Source: Pelobates cultripes
Lineage: Eukaryota; Chordata; Amphibia; Anura; Pelobatidae
DNA length: 64,000 nt
Direction of reading: 5' to 3'
Assembly: GCA_933207985.1 (NCBI GenBank)
Contig: OW240921.1
Coordinates: forward strand, 97,620,167 to 97,684,166
The notes under the pieces were generated by a model. It was not told the DNA's origin and ran no database searches. It saw only the letters and a list, made by a program, of their open reading frames with translations. Within the stretch, counting starts at the first letter, position 1, and each line of letters begins with the position of its first letter. Shown here piece by piece: positions 36,659 to 48,159 of this stretch. A program made the translations under genes and the position numbers.

Positions 36659-38728
36659 TGGGGGGGCGGAGCCAACTACCGAGCTGATCGGACGACATTT
36701 CTGACAGCTCCGACACTCACCCTAATATTTCGCCTCAATCTTGAGAATCCAGCCTGATACTACCACTCCATACACACACCCCGACTCGGGAACCCGCACC
36801 GCACCGATAGATGCCCTTCTTTATGAAAAAGACGGCACCGAAGAGGAAAAGTAAGCCCGGGGCCTACTCCACGCTCACACCACTTAATGGGAGGCGCTCC
36901 TCGGCGGAATCCACCGGGGACCCACGAGCACCCCTGTCACTGGACCCCTCTCCGACCCTGAGGTCCACATGCCAGCCATGGGGCGACGCTCCCAGAAAGC
37001 CGGTATACAGACAGACTGCAGAGACATTGGGGCCATGCTCCAGAGGCCTGCAAGGCCCAAACTGACCCTAGAGGAAACCCAGCCGACCACTACTCAAATA
37101 GATCATCCTGATCAAGCAGAGAGGAATGATCTCGGCACCATGATACCAGCACCACCGGAGGGATCACCTCCAGCGACGAAACACGACCTGCAAATACTAT
37201 TACAAGACTTCCATAAAATCCTGTCGCAGGAACTAACAGGACTTAAAGCGGATTTACAAACCACAAAAGACCGGGTACAAGCTACGGAGGCTGAAGTGAC
37301 CGACGTCATAACCAGCCTAACACAGGTACAAGACTCGGTACAACAGCTCCAAAAATCCCACCACAACATGGCCCTACACCTGAATGCCCTCGAGAATAGC
37401 CATAGACGTAACAACATAAAAATACGAGGCATCCCGACAAGTGTCACCACTGAGGAACTGCCGCATTACACAAGACGGCTTTTAGCAACCATTCTACCTC
37501 CAGCGGCGACAAGAAAACTGGTGATAGATGGAATATACAGGATTGCGGGTCCCCAAAGAACCACCACACAAACAATCCGAGATGTCATACTACGTTGCAC
37601 ATCATCCTCGGATAAGGGTTAATAATGGCGGCGCTGCGGGGCAAGACTCCACTGAGGTTTGAGGAATCCAGCCTCACCTTTTACCAGGACCTAACGAGGG
37701 CCACATTACAGTGGCGCCGTTCACTTCACCCTGTGACCCAACGACTACAGGCCGCTAACATACAATACAGATGGGGAGCGCCGGGCTCACTACTAACGAC
37801 CCATAATGGAACTACTCACACACTTACATCACTCGAGGACGCCCCATCATTCTTTGCAACGCTAGGGCTGAAAAACGCGGACGCACAAACCCCAGAGGGA
37901 CAGGAAGAACTGGAGGAAAGCGCTCTACCGGCTCCAGGCACCGCCAGACACTCCGCACGACTACCTGAACACAGCAGGAGGAACAACTATACGGGACAAT
38001 ATATAGTGACTGGAAGTTACTAACCTTATTAGCTAATACCTATACCATGCCTGCTCAGTTTTATATGCTTAAATTGTTTAAATTGTTCACAAGTTAAATA
38101 CTCTGGCGCAGACAATATTTACCTGAGCGATAGGGTCCCCTACTTGACCCCCCTGACTGACAGGGACTCCCTCTCTGGTGGCATCCGTGCCCGCTAAAAA
38201 TTACGGCGAGATAACAACCCCCCCCCCCTGCTGCCCCCAAGGTTAGGGGTAAAAAGCTTGACAATACACATTTGACATTAAGCAACACACAGGGATGAGA
38301 GAGCAGTCAGTGGGACAATGAGAACACCCCCCAACCCTCATGACCTACAACTGTAGACAACGACACCCTCACTGGCGACACTCCTACCCTGGGAAATAGC
38401 ATGTTATTGTCCCTTAAAAACAAGGGCCTGAGCCTACAACGCAATGTACTTACACTCAACACAGTCGCGGACACCTTCATAATCTCAGACCCACAAACCG
38501 ACGCTTAGATCTCTTTCCTGAGTACTGACATGTCCTGTTTACCCTGACAGACGCAGATCTAATCTCTGACATGTCCTATCAAATGCAGTAAATATCCAAA
38601 AACGTGCTGTTTAAAAACTGTTATGTTTCTATGTCACACAAATGTATGCCTGATCAAATACCTATTTCCGCTGTTGTGGCAGAATAGGTACAATTGTACC
38701 ACTTTCGCACAATTAAATAAAAAAAAAA
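36659..38728 (+). mobile_element. L1-derived element with ORF1 and no ORF2, full-length insertion
   Basis: A 15-base direct repeat, aaaatgacagaaatc, flanks the element at 36644-36658 and 38729-38743. The empty site reads ttttt/aaaatg, matching the L1 endonuclease target on the minus strand. It starts ggggggcggagcc (5' UTR), carries ORF1 (36978-38023), then about 700 bases, then aattaaataaa and a poly(A). There is no reverse transcriptase. A short MLLSLKNKGL-like frame near 38401 may be the very start of ORF2, followed by a deletion. Total length is about 2.07 kb. A second copy at 46183-47815 has the same plan. Confidence 0.8.
36978..38023 (+). pseudogene. L1 ORF1 protein, frameshifted
   Basis: L1 ORF1p is the RNA-binding chaperone that packages L1 RNA. 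The start MGRRSQKAGIQTDC is the usual amphibian L1 ORF1 start, and an upstream ATG at 36969 is in frame. Residues about 65-140 are heptad-like and charged, consistent with the coiled coil (ELTGLKADLQTTKDRVQATE). RRNNIKIRGIP at about residues 143-153 opens the RRM, followed by HYTRRLLATILP. The frame breaks at about 37615-37625 (stop TAA at 37620-37622) and resumes in another frame as ALRGKTPLRFEESSLTFYQD, the C-terminal domain, to 38023. A one- or two-base indel is enough to explain the break. The family call is strong; the protein is not intact. Confidence 0.8.
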
Positions 38729-38743
38729 AAAATGACAGAAATC

Positions 38744-40884
38744 AATGTATTTGTGAAACAGATGAAGATCAGATAATGAAAGAAAAAGAACCTGTTTTGG
38801 AAAATATGAAAGGACACGGAATGTGCGTCATTCCAGCAACAATTTCCACACTGTTCCTTGATGCCACGCGTCACTTTAGCAACAATTTGGACACGGGAAG
38901 CTGCTCTCTCGCATTCTTTTACACCGATACCCTATTGCATGATTTATATGAGGCAGCTGCACCTCTCTCATTTGGTGTTAACCAACATGTGCCTGCTGTC
39001 GCAGAAATTATGCTGATTAATAGTGTTTCATGTTCATTACATATTCTTGCTGTTTTTATCTCAAAGTGTGTTGTATATCCTTGTATTGCTTCTATTGGTT
39101 TTGATTTGGTTTTGACAGTTTTCATTATCCTGATTTCTGGTAACCATAGACCTTAGGTTGTCTTATCGCTCTCTTTCACTTCTGTAGTCTTTGACCTTAT
39201 CCTGACTCTGACTTTGATCTCTAAAAAAAAATATTTCTGGGATTTTATACAGGCTCCACAGGCGTTCCGGAAGCTGCAATTAAAATGTGGGAGACTCTTG
39301 GAAAGTCCGGGAGAGTTAGGATGTCTGCATGTTGGGATTACTGAATCCTGATAGGCAGTGAATGACTGGGAAGGTAAGTTTTTATATAGGATTGATTCCC
39401 ATATATATTCATGGAATTCTGCATAATGAGAACCCTACAGAAAAAAGGAATGTTGCAAGGAGCAGCATCTAATGAAAGCAAAGGACTGATGCTGCACATA
39501 CATAATGAAATTGATAGGGTGTCATTGAATCTTTACATATTAATTGAAGGTAGTAGAGTATTGGGCAGACGCGCAATTTTCAGCAATGGCAACAAACACA
39601 GGGATATATCCGGTGTTGTAATTTACCATGAGTATCACAAACAAGATCAATAATAATTGACACAACCAGAACATGCTAGACTCAACAAACATGATTACAT
39701 AATAAGTCCAGCACAGAGACAGTTACAAGTAGGTTATCAATGCTGCCTAAATCTAGCGGTCATCTTAGGAATCTGCAGATAAAAATAGCTGTCAAACGGA
39801 GTCTCTGAGTAAAAAATGCATGTAAGGAATTGCATCTCTGTATATCCCCTGGGTAAAGAAAAAGAGCAGTAAAATCCTGGGAATAAAGAGGTGAAATCAA
39901 GTACAGTTGAAATGTAGAAGAGATGAACTTGGCTGGAAGTAATAGAGAGTGACAACTGCATGCAGGACATGGCAGGTATTGAGTTGTATGGTATGTGAAG
40001 TTGTTTAAGAAAAAAAACTATAAACACTGTAAAATATGCCATATATGAAAAATATAAATTTTGCATAGCATGTATGGTACTTAGTTTGACGGTCATGGCT
40101 AAACTGAATTAAAGATAAGACTAAAAATAACGAGAGTGAAGGTAGGTCATTTGAGAAATTGCTGAGAATTGCAAATTGTTACCAGGGGTAATTCTATCAC
40201 CAGATTACTGCATTGCTGGTTTACATTTAAGCCATAGGGCCAAATACTTGGATGCCAGAGAGCTAAGTACTAATACACAAGAATAGATACATTTCTTTCA
40301 GTTTAGAGGCATAGAAATTAGCACACAAAAAACTGCTGAATAGTTATTTTACTATTTAATATCTGATGTAAAACAGTAGTGGCATCAATCTTAAACACAC
40401 TCTGAGGTTAAAAAGCCCCAAGAAGAAGAGTAATGCTAATAATATTTTATTAGTTTGCATTAGGATAACCACTCAAAAAATATTGATATTTTAAAGCCTA
40501 AATCCTACACTGCAAGGATACATGCTGTTTAGTTAAGTTAACTATTTTAGTGCCATAATAGAAATCATCATGATATGCTTTGATCTTTGATCTTTTAATA
40601 TCACATTTTTCTCAGTGTAGTGCAAACTCTGCACTTACGCTGGGAAAACAGGTCTGCTATCTTAACAACACTTTGTAAATTGAGGAAATTGGATAATTAT
40701 TATTTAAAAATTCTGTCTAATACAAATTCATCAGGGCATACGAATGAGTAGACAAATACGAATAACAGTAAACCAGACAGAAAAGCACCCTTCCAACTTC
40801 CATATCAAAAGAACAATTGCAAAACTAAAGCACAAATGTGAAGAACGAGATTCAACAAACAAAAAGAAGTCAACTGTAGAAAGA
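38744..40884. other. Mostly unique DNA; LTR-like texture at 38800-39200
   Basis: 38800-39200 has the pyrimidine-rich text (ttgaccttatcctgactctg) typical of LTR 3' halves, but has no second copy here. The 177-residue open frame at 38623-39156 starts inside the L1 tail and matches nothing known. The rest is unique. Confidence 0.35.
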
Positions 40885-41452
40885 GGGAAGTGCTCATGCC
40901 ATTGTAAAGAACACTGGTGAGACCTCACTTGGAGTATTGTACGCAGTACTGGAGACCGTATCTTCAGAAGGATGTTGATACCTTAGAGAGGGTTCAGAGA
41001 AGGGCTACTAAACTGGTTCATGGATTGAGGGATAAAACTTACCAGGAAAGGTTAAAGGATCTTAACACGTATAGCTTGGAGGAAAGACGAGACAGGGGGG
41101 ATATGATAGAAACATTTAAATACATAAAGGGAATCAACACAGTAAAGGAGGAGACTATATTTAAAAGAAGAAAAACTACCACAACAAGAGGACATAGTCT
41201 TAAATTAGAGGGACAAAGGTTTAAAAATAATATCAGGAAGTATTACTTTACTGAGAGGGTAGTGGATGCATGGAATAGCCTTCCAGCTGAAGTGGTAGAG
41301 GTTAACACAGTAAAGGAGTTTAAGCATGCATGGGATAGGCATAAGGCTATCCTAACTATAAGATAAGGCTAGGGACTAATGAAAGTATTTAGAAAATTGG
41401 GCAGACTAGATGGGCTGAATGGTTCTTATCTGCCGTCACATTCTATGTTTCT
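40885..41452 (+). pseudogene. CR1-type LINE, RT C-terminal fragment
   Basis: The frame begins before RPHLEYCTQYWRPYLQKD and reads through LERVQRRATKLVHGLRDKTY, YSLEERRDRGDMIETFKYIK and YYFTERVVDAWNSLPAEVV to the stop at 41366. This is the post-RT region of the CR1 polymerase protein, the LINE enzyme that copies its RNA at the target. About 150 residues remain of roughly 900. The RT palm with its YxDD box lies upstream and is absent, so the insertion is 5'-truncated. The 3' end, cattctatgtttc, is the CR1 tail. An inverted, shorter copy is at 26094-26455. The frame is surprisingly open, which suggests a fairly young copy. Confidence 0.85.
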
Positions 41453-42244
41453 AACTGCCATCTCAAGCAGATATGGCACATATAAGCACTCATAGCAAAA
41501 CCCTCATTAGGAAGCCATCTCCGGAAAATAAAGCCAATACTGCACTTCTGATGGGAATTTATCAACTTCCTCTGGAGAGCAGTTTTTGGACTCACTTGAC
41601 AGTGAAGAAGATACCATGTTTGCGAAAAAAGGTAATTTCAGTTTATGATCTACAGTTGGAATTTTAGTTTAATCCATGAGGGTGTGGTGGTATCCAGATG
41701 ACGTTGTTAAGGGTATGACATTGTTTCTTTAACAGACAAACATACAGTATACACATGATCTGAAAGGAGTCAGATGTTATTCACCCAGATTCATCAAGAG
41801 GTACAACCATTTGACACCAGTGGCATATTTATTACTAACACTGAATATTGAGGACACTCATCTCTGATGTTTAGTTATGGATAATACAATCAGAATATTA
41901 TAATATGGTAATGAGAGCATTCACAACTCTGGAAAGGCAGGTCACTCCCAATACGTAAATAGTAGAAAGTAAAGACATTTTCGAAGTATGCAATAAAACT
42001 CATCACTTTTATTTTAACTCATAGGGTTTTATAAACACAATGCAACAAAAAAAAACACTGTGATGTAGGATAAGCAAATTATTGCATGTCTATTCATTCC
42101 TAGAACTTTTTCAAGACATATACTTTGCTCACAAGGAAAGTTAAATATCCCACTGCATCTGACGAAAAATCTACAAACTGTCATTATACAACAAGAAGCG
42201 AAAAATATCTGTTCAACGGTTGTAAACGACTTTCCATCATGAAC
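41453..42244. other. Unique DNA, nothing recognised
   Basis: The two short open frames here (41473-41667 and 42125-42322) show no domain. No repeat partner in the window. Confidence 0.45.
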
Positions 42245-42535
42245 TTAAAGGGATACTTCACACACCTAAAGTACTTCAGAGTGTGTCTTCTTTTTTCATT
42301 TTACAAAAAGTGCAGATTTTAAAACAAATCTGATTACTTATAAGTTTATCAAACAACTGGTCCTGTTATTTGATAGTGGTACGGTTAGCTTAGTTGCACT
42401 AAACGTAAGAGGTAGCAATTGCCCAGTGCACCTGCCTTGCAAAGACTTCTCATTTAGCTGCATTGGAAAGTCTGTGATTGGACAGCCACAGAAACATTGG
42501 GCCTTGGAACAAGGGGGGAGAGCATGCATGTATGT
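42245..42535 (+). repeat. TTAA MITE family D, copy 2
   Basis: Begins ttaaagggatacttcacaca and shares the aattgcccagtgcacctgcc core with 25590-25928. The right end is diverged or lost near 42530. Confidence 0.7.
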
Positions 42536-42765
42536 ATTGATTGGGGGTAGTATATCTACTCAACTGTCAAAAAAGAAAATATTGGTCGAGTAAGCGAGAC
42601 GCGATTGAGAGAGCTCCTCGGTTTAACCGTGTTTTATGCCTGAAACCGTGTGATAACCATTTAATCTTGAAGCTTGTAGTCATAGGCTTAAACTATAAAA
42701 AAACATACTTGGGCCACCACTGGACCGAAATTACTGCTATGAGAGGGTACTTGCCGAGGGTATAG
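42536..42765 (+). pseudogene. Possible GIY-YIG endonuclease relic (Penelope-like)
   Basis: The frame GVVYLLNCQKRKYW has the form of a GIY-YIG start (VYLLxC...KYxG). It needs small indels at about 42580-42590 to continue with the GR.KR part of that motif, and it is lost after about 60 residues. GIY-YIG endonucleases are found in Penelope-like elements. A short motif match in a decayed region is weak evidence; chance is possible. Confidence 0.25.
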
Positions 42766-45240
42766 GCTTCTGCAACCTACATCTTGATCCTGAGCAGGAG
42801 ACACGGCCGATCTCCAATACATGTATAGACTGCACCTTGTGTTTCATTTCCCCTCTTCCTGGACCAGTGGGGTTATCCTAGTGACCGCTGATCTGAGCTA
42901 CCATCGTTATCTGTCCTGTGGAGGATCCCCAAGCATTTTCCGTCTGGTGAAGGGCAAGATGGTCAGTGCACCAGAGCCTGCAACACAAGGCCTGCAACTA
43001 CACTAGTTAAAATTGCAGTAATCTCATATTCCTGTTATTTGTCTAGTTCTTGTTATCTTCTGTCTCTCCTATCCACTCATATTTTGCGATTCTTCACTCA
43101 AACGTTATACATGATCATACTGTGTTTTTTTTATTTTAAATTAAAAAGATATTACCAATCATCTGTGACATGCTACAACACCTATGTACATATTGGTCGT
43201 TAACTTTTTTTTTTTTGGTAATGTATTTACCTTAGAATTTTATTTTTTTTCTCATTAAATTGTATTTTTTAACATCTTCTCGGACGTCTCTTTAGAATTA
43301 GGATTTGTATGATAATATATATTTTAGGAAAATTAAACCTCTTTGTTCCTGCTGCCACCCAGTACATTTTGGATGTCCCTGCAACAGGATCATTGGAAAT
43401 ATATACTTGTTTGGGCTGTTCTGTGCGTTATTATAACTTTTTAACTTTTAATTATATGTTAAGTTGACATGTAGTCTAGTTTACAGTGTGTGATTTGATT
43501 GATATCCAGCTCCAACCCATTTGGGTCTGCAGGTGCCAATTCAACATTTTACTCCCTTATAATATATCTGTTTAGTGAATAAATATTCCTGCTCTTTCCA
43601 TTCATTTGCTAACCATTTCACAAATACACTACTTCTTTAACACTGTCATTTCTAGTGAGGTGAGCAATGCATCTATCTACAGATTTACACTAAAAAGGAT
43701 CAAAGCAATGCTGCATTGCATTAGCTGGTGTGAGTTCGAGGTTCCTGGCACAAATTAACAGCTGCTGGGCTGAATTTCCTGGCTTACTGGGAACATGCTC
43801 AATCTGTCTGAACAGCAGTCTGGACCTGACTGTGGTACAGTGATCTCCCTGTCCTTGTCTCATCATTCTATACATTAGTGCTGCAGAGATTTGCAAATAT
43901 TACTGAGGCCATATCCCCACCTCCGAAGTAATCATCACATGCCTTGATTCCATCTGCTTCCTTGAATATCTCTACCCTTTTCTCCTGCCTCATTATGTCT
44001 TTCTTGTCCTAGCACTCCCTTTTGTGTCTTCCTACTCATCCTAAATGTTTCCCTCATCTTAAGTGTCTTTCCCCAACTTGTACCTCTTTACCCATCTCTT
44101 TTAGTTTTTCTTGTCCTAACACCCCTTTTTATCCATGATCCACTGCAACTTGAGTGTATCTGTCTCTTCATATCTCATTCCAGGTCTTTTTTCAAAGTCC
44201 CTCCTAAACGCACTCCTTATCACAGCAGATGAACACACTTCCCACTGCACAGTCTCTTCAATGACGATACAGGGCTAACTTGTATGTGAGAGAAAAAGAG
44301 GGGGGATTTTGTTGCATGTCAGAACTCAATTGTTTAGGCAGAGAAAAATACATTTATCTGCCACGTATAATCTGGCTGTCACCTATTAGATACCTTTGTA
44401 TCTAAACTGTAACCATAATCGCAAGTGTTACAAATTCTCATTGATGTTAGAACATGTAATTACCATATCACCTAACACTTCAACTGGCCAAAGAAGGGTA
44501 TCTTTGTTTTAAGAAGTATGGTTGCTGGGCCAAGACAATTCTAGAACATTTTTAGGTGACTTCATAACCAAATGTGTTTATTGCTTACACAGTTCTGTGA
44601 AACACTCAAATACATCAACACGGTTTAAACCCTAAAAAAGCTGGATCCTATGAAAGTAGAGAGAAAGAGATTTGAGTCTCAGAGACCTTTCTCCGAAAGA
44701 GAAGAGACATGGGTTGTATACAATTCAACAGATGCAATTACAACAATCTTTAAGCAATTATGGGCATGACATATCTTTTTGTTTTCGTTTTCCAGGAGAG
44801 AATACCAGGTATAGGAAGCATTGTACATCCAAAGCCAGAATTAAACATTTGTTATTTATTTCCTACTTGTCACACTTTGCCTGGATGACTAGAAGTTAGT
44901 GTATGGCACATGAACAATAAGTGTTTCTTCTATGGCTTTACAGCAATGCTTGTTAACCTTTGGCATTACTTCTCTCCAAGTTTGACTGTGACTGTCTGGC
45001 TGTTCACCATGAAAGATGGTGAAGGAGGCAGTAAATCACGACGGCTTGTGAGCTGGTCTGGTATGTATTTGTCTGTCTCAACCTGGGAGATTGCCTTAGT
45101 ATCTGACTGTCTGTCTGTCTTTGAGTTGCACTGTTTGTGTGAATCAGTCCCAGCATCAGTCTGTCTTTATCACTCTGTGATACCGTTATAGTATCTGTTC
45201 TTATTTGTTAGACCATGTCTAATATCCATTTAAAAAAAAG
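42766..45240. other. Mostly unique DNA
   Basis: 43950-44240 is C/T-rich, with recurring tcttgtccta-like units, probably a decayed tandem repeat. A T-run lies at 43206-43217. No gene was recognised. Confidence 0.45.
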
Positions 45241-45299
45241 AGAGAATTGAGGACACACCCGGAACATGCATTGCTCAGCAGTGGTGCTGCCGTAGAGAC

Positions 45300-45537
45300 C
45301 AAACAATACAGATTAAGAAACAGCGCACACACAAAAATACTTTTTTAAATTTTACAGGGCTACTTAAAATCCCCATATCTCAGCAAGCAAAAATGGGGAT
45401 TCAGTTCCACCATATGGCCATGTTGTGTTAAGTCACCATTACACCACAATATTAGTTAAGTAGTGGTGATTTTAAGTAGCCTTGTAAAATTTGAAACTGT
45501 AATTTTGTGTGCACTGTTCCTTAATCTGTATTTTGTC
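45300..45537. repeat. 238-bp fold-back repeat
   Basis: The left arm (acagattaagaaacagcgca to gggctacttaaaatc) pairs with the right arm (gattttaagtagcc to ccttaatctgt). The loop is about 100 bases. No target duplication was identified. It is followed at 45598-45640 by another hairpin with gaaacg. Confidence 0.75.
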
Positions 45538-45597
45538 TTTCAAAGTCTGACATATATCCATCAATGCATCCAGCCTAAACAGTTGATTGATTGCTGG

Positions 45598-45640
45598 ATC
45601 CCTGTCGAAGGTGCAATTTAAAGCACCGAAACGCATGTCA
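45598..45640 (+). repeat. Hairpin plus cgaaacgc motif
   Basis: ggtgc and gcacc flank a short loop, and cgaaacgcatgtc follows at once. It is the same structural motif as in the repeats at 3.85, 55.5 and 63.4 kb. Confidence 0.5.
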
Positions 45641-46182
45641 GAACATTTATTATATCTCACATGGGGTAGCATTTAACACTTTCTTCACTTTAGTTGATAT
45701 TTATGTTTTCTTTCTAATAATGGTGGTATTGTAGACTCAATTTGATCTAAAGTAACCTAGTCAGAGTACAGCTAATCAGATACACCATTGTCCTCCTCTG
45801 AGACTCAATAGGGTGGTATGGTAGGCTCTTTCGGTGCCGAGGTAATTCAGCCAGACAGTCATAGATAGGGTGCATTAATGTGCCTCTCTCTACAATAGAA
45901 GGGCGGTAAATAGTAATGGGGAGGCATTTTACAGCCACTGGCAGGATAATGTGTTACCTGTAACTCTTTCATTGTTTTTTGATAGATTTGGAGTCTGTGT
46001 GCCTTGAGTGCAGTGGCCTATGGGCTGTTTAGCCATATTACATCCTTCTTTGTCAGACACTTAATACTTAGCTACATTAGTCATAGGAACATATAATAGA
46101 CCGGTCCTTTGCTTAACGTTAGGGAGACCTTTTTTTATTAACATATCAGTTACTTTAGCTGGTCACCGGCTCTATCTTGCTC

Positions 46183-47815
46183 TTTTTTTTTAAATTAAAT
46201 TCTTTATTTTTATTGTGCATATCATGAGTTACATTCAACAGAGTAATCTGCTGTGCCACAACAGCCACAGCATGAGTATGTCCAACATAAGGCAACTTGT
46301 GTGGTTAGAACATATAGTATGGTGTGTATTCTGCACATTTTTTAAAGTTTGAACGTTGGTGCTTTGGTGGATGTATGAGGGCTGGTATGAATGGATGCAT
46401 GCATGGATTCGGAGACATTGAGTGGTGTGGTAAGTTAGGCAGGAGTGGTGCTAAGGATGAGATGGAACGGGCCGTCCAGTGTGGGGTTGTCAGTTTATAA
46501 TGTGTGTTATGTTTGTTGGGTTTGAGTGAACAGGTCCGTCTGCGATGGTACCCCTAACCAAGGAGGTTGCTGGGGGGGGGAGAGAGCTGGTAGGTGTGGA
46601 GCCAGGCACCCACCAGGATGTGCCCTGATGCCAGGGGTTGGAGGTCAAGGTATGTTGGGTCCTCTGTAGGGGACTCTCGTGTGTGTGTTTTGTTGTTGAA
46701 CATGCATTTAACAACTGAAAATAATATTAATAAACTAATATAATAAAGCAATTTGCAGGCAGTTGTATAGTCCCGGCAGTGGTCAAGTCCCTCGGTGTGT
46801 GGCCTGTCTAGCGGCTGGTACAAATGGTGTAATTTGGGCAGGGTTCCAGTCATGAGTGTTCTTTCGCCTGTCCATGGCTGTTGCGTGACCTGGCAATCCC
46901 AGTGCCGTGAGGAGCGTTGGGGTATCGGCAAGCGATGTTATTTTGTATACTGTCCATTCGTGGTTTACCACAAGAAATCTGGGGGACATCCATTGATATT
47001 TAACGCCGGCTTTCCTCAGCTGGTTTGTAAATGGTTGGAGAGATCTCCGCCACTGCAGGGTGGACCTGATGAGGTCTTGGTAGAACGTTAGGCTTGCACC
47101 CTCGAAGAGGAGTGGGGTCTTGCCCCGCAGTGCCGACCAGATGGCGATTTTGTCGTGGGAATATGAGCAGCGCACTATGGTATCCTGTACGGCGGCTGCT
47201 GGGGCCCTGTTGGATTTTGGCAGGCGATAGGTCCCGTGTAGGGTAACTTTTCTGGCTTGGGCAGTTGGCAAAATGGTGGCTACCAGCCGTCTTATGTAGT
47301 GGGGGAGCTCTTCTGGAATTACTGTGTCCGGTATGCCCCTTATTTTAAAATGATTTCTCCTGGACCTGTCGTCCATTGTGGCTTGTTCTAGTGAGAGTGT
47401 TTGCTGCATGGCATTTAGGTGTTGGATGGCCTCCTGTACAGTGTTAATGCCTTGTTTAAGGTCTACGATATCCCTTTCCCTTACACGCTCTGTGACCTTC
47501 TGCATATCTGCTTTTATGACTGCTACATTGGCAGCTAGTAGGTTTTTAATTTCACCTACCAGGTCCTGGAAGTCCCTTTGGGTGACCGGGGCTTACCCGT
47601 CCTGTGCAGCCGGTGTGTTTTGCCCTGTGCGCGGTTCTTCAGGTTGTGAGTGTGTTACGGCCTGTGGGGGGACTCCCGGGCGGAGCCATTGTGGATTGTG
47701 GCTGACATTGGAGCGGGCCCCTATGCCCTGTGTCCCCGATGGTGTGTGGGATGGTGATTCTTGCACTCTGTTTATACACATTATTTGTTTTATTTTATTT
47801 ATTTTTTTAGACACT
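46183..47815 (-). mobile_element. L1-derived element with ORF1 and no ORF2, copy 2
   Basis: The poly(A) is the T-run at 46183-46191 with aataaa just inside it (46207-46215 complement). ORF1 lies at 46783-47814. Between ORF1 and the tail there are only about 590 bases and no RT. That region shares the C-rich run and the ggttaggggta block with 38216-38250 of the other copy. I found no convincing target duplication, and the 5' limit near 47815 is uncertain, next to an A-rich stretch. Confidence 0.65.
46783..47814 (-). pseudogene. L1 ORF1 protein, interrupted by one stop
   Basis: On the minus strand the frame from 47814 gives about 73 residues, ending in PRTGQNTPAAQDG, then a TAA (47593-47595). 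The same frame then continues as VTQRDFQDLVGEIKNLL into the long frame from 47505. That part has a heptad-like coiled coil (LKQGINTVQEAIQHLNAMQQ), the RRM start RRNHFKIRGIPDTV, HYIRRLVATILP, and the C-terminal SALRGKTPLLFEGASLTFYQ block. It is about 50-60% similar by eye to the copy at 36978. The usual MGRRSQ start is missing, so the N-terminus is lost or replaced. Only one stop interrupts about 330 codons. Confidence 0.8.
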
Positions 47816-48159
47816 TCTGACCTGGTGTCTGTGGAAAAAAAAAAAACTTTCCGTTATTCACTTTGCTTTATAGTGTGTTTGTTTTGATAGTGGGGGTACA
47901 CTGAGATTGACTTTTTCATGTGCATGTGCATACCTTTGTTTTATAAGTTATTTTATATGCGTTCCTCTTTAATGCGTTGTTTTCTTTTTTTGGGGTAAAT
48001 GAAAATTGTTATGGGAGGAGTTTTTAATTATAGCGGTGTGGCCACAGGCATTTATATACTGGAACATTTTAGATGACACATTTATTGCACGTTAAGGACG
48101 CATTCCTGTTTGTTTTATACAATGAAGCTCTGTTATACAAATGAATCATGCAAAGCTCC
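47816..48159. other. AT-rich DNA, nothing recognised
   Basis: A short A-run at 47837-47848 and T-rich text; no frame or repeat. Confidence 0.4.

Noticed and set aside
36811..37065. Open frame upstream of and overlapping ORF1
   Set aside because: It is in another frame within the L1 5' region; ORF1 start MGRRSQ is the better-supported start.
38623..39156. 177-residue open frame
   Set aside because: It begins inside the L1 tail, crosses the poly(A) and target duplication, and has no known domain.
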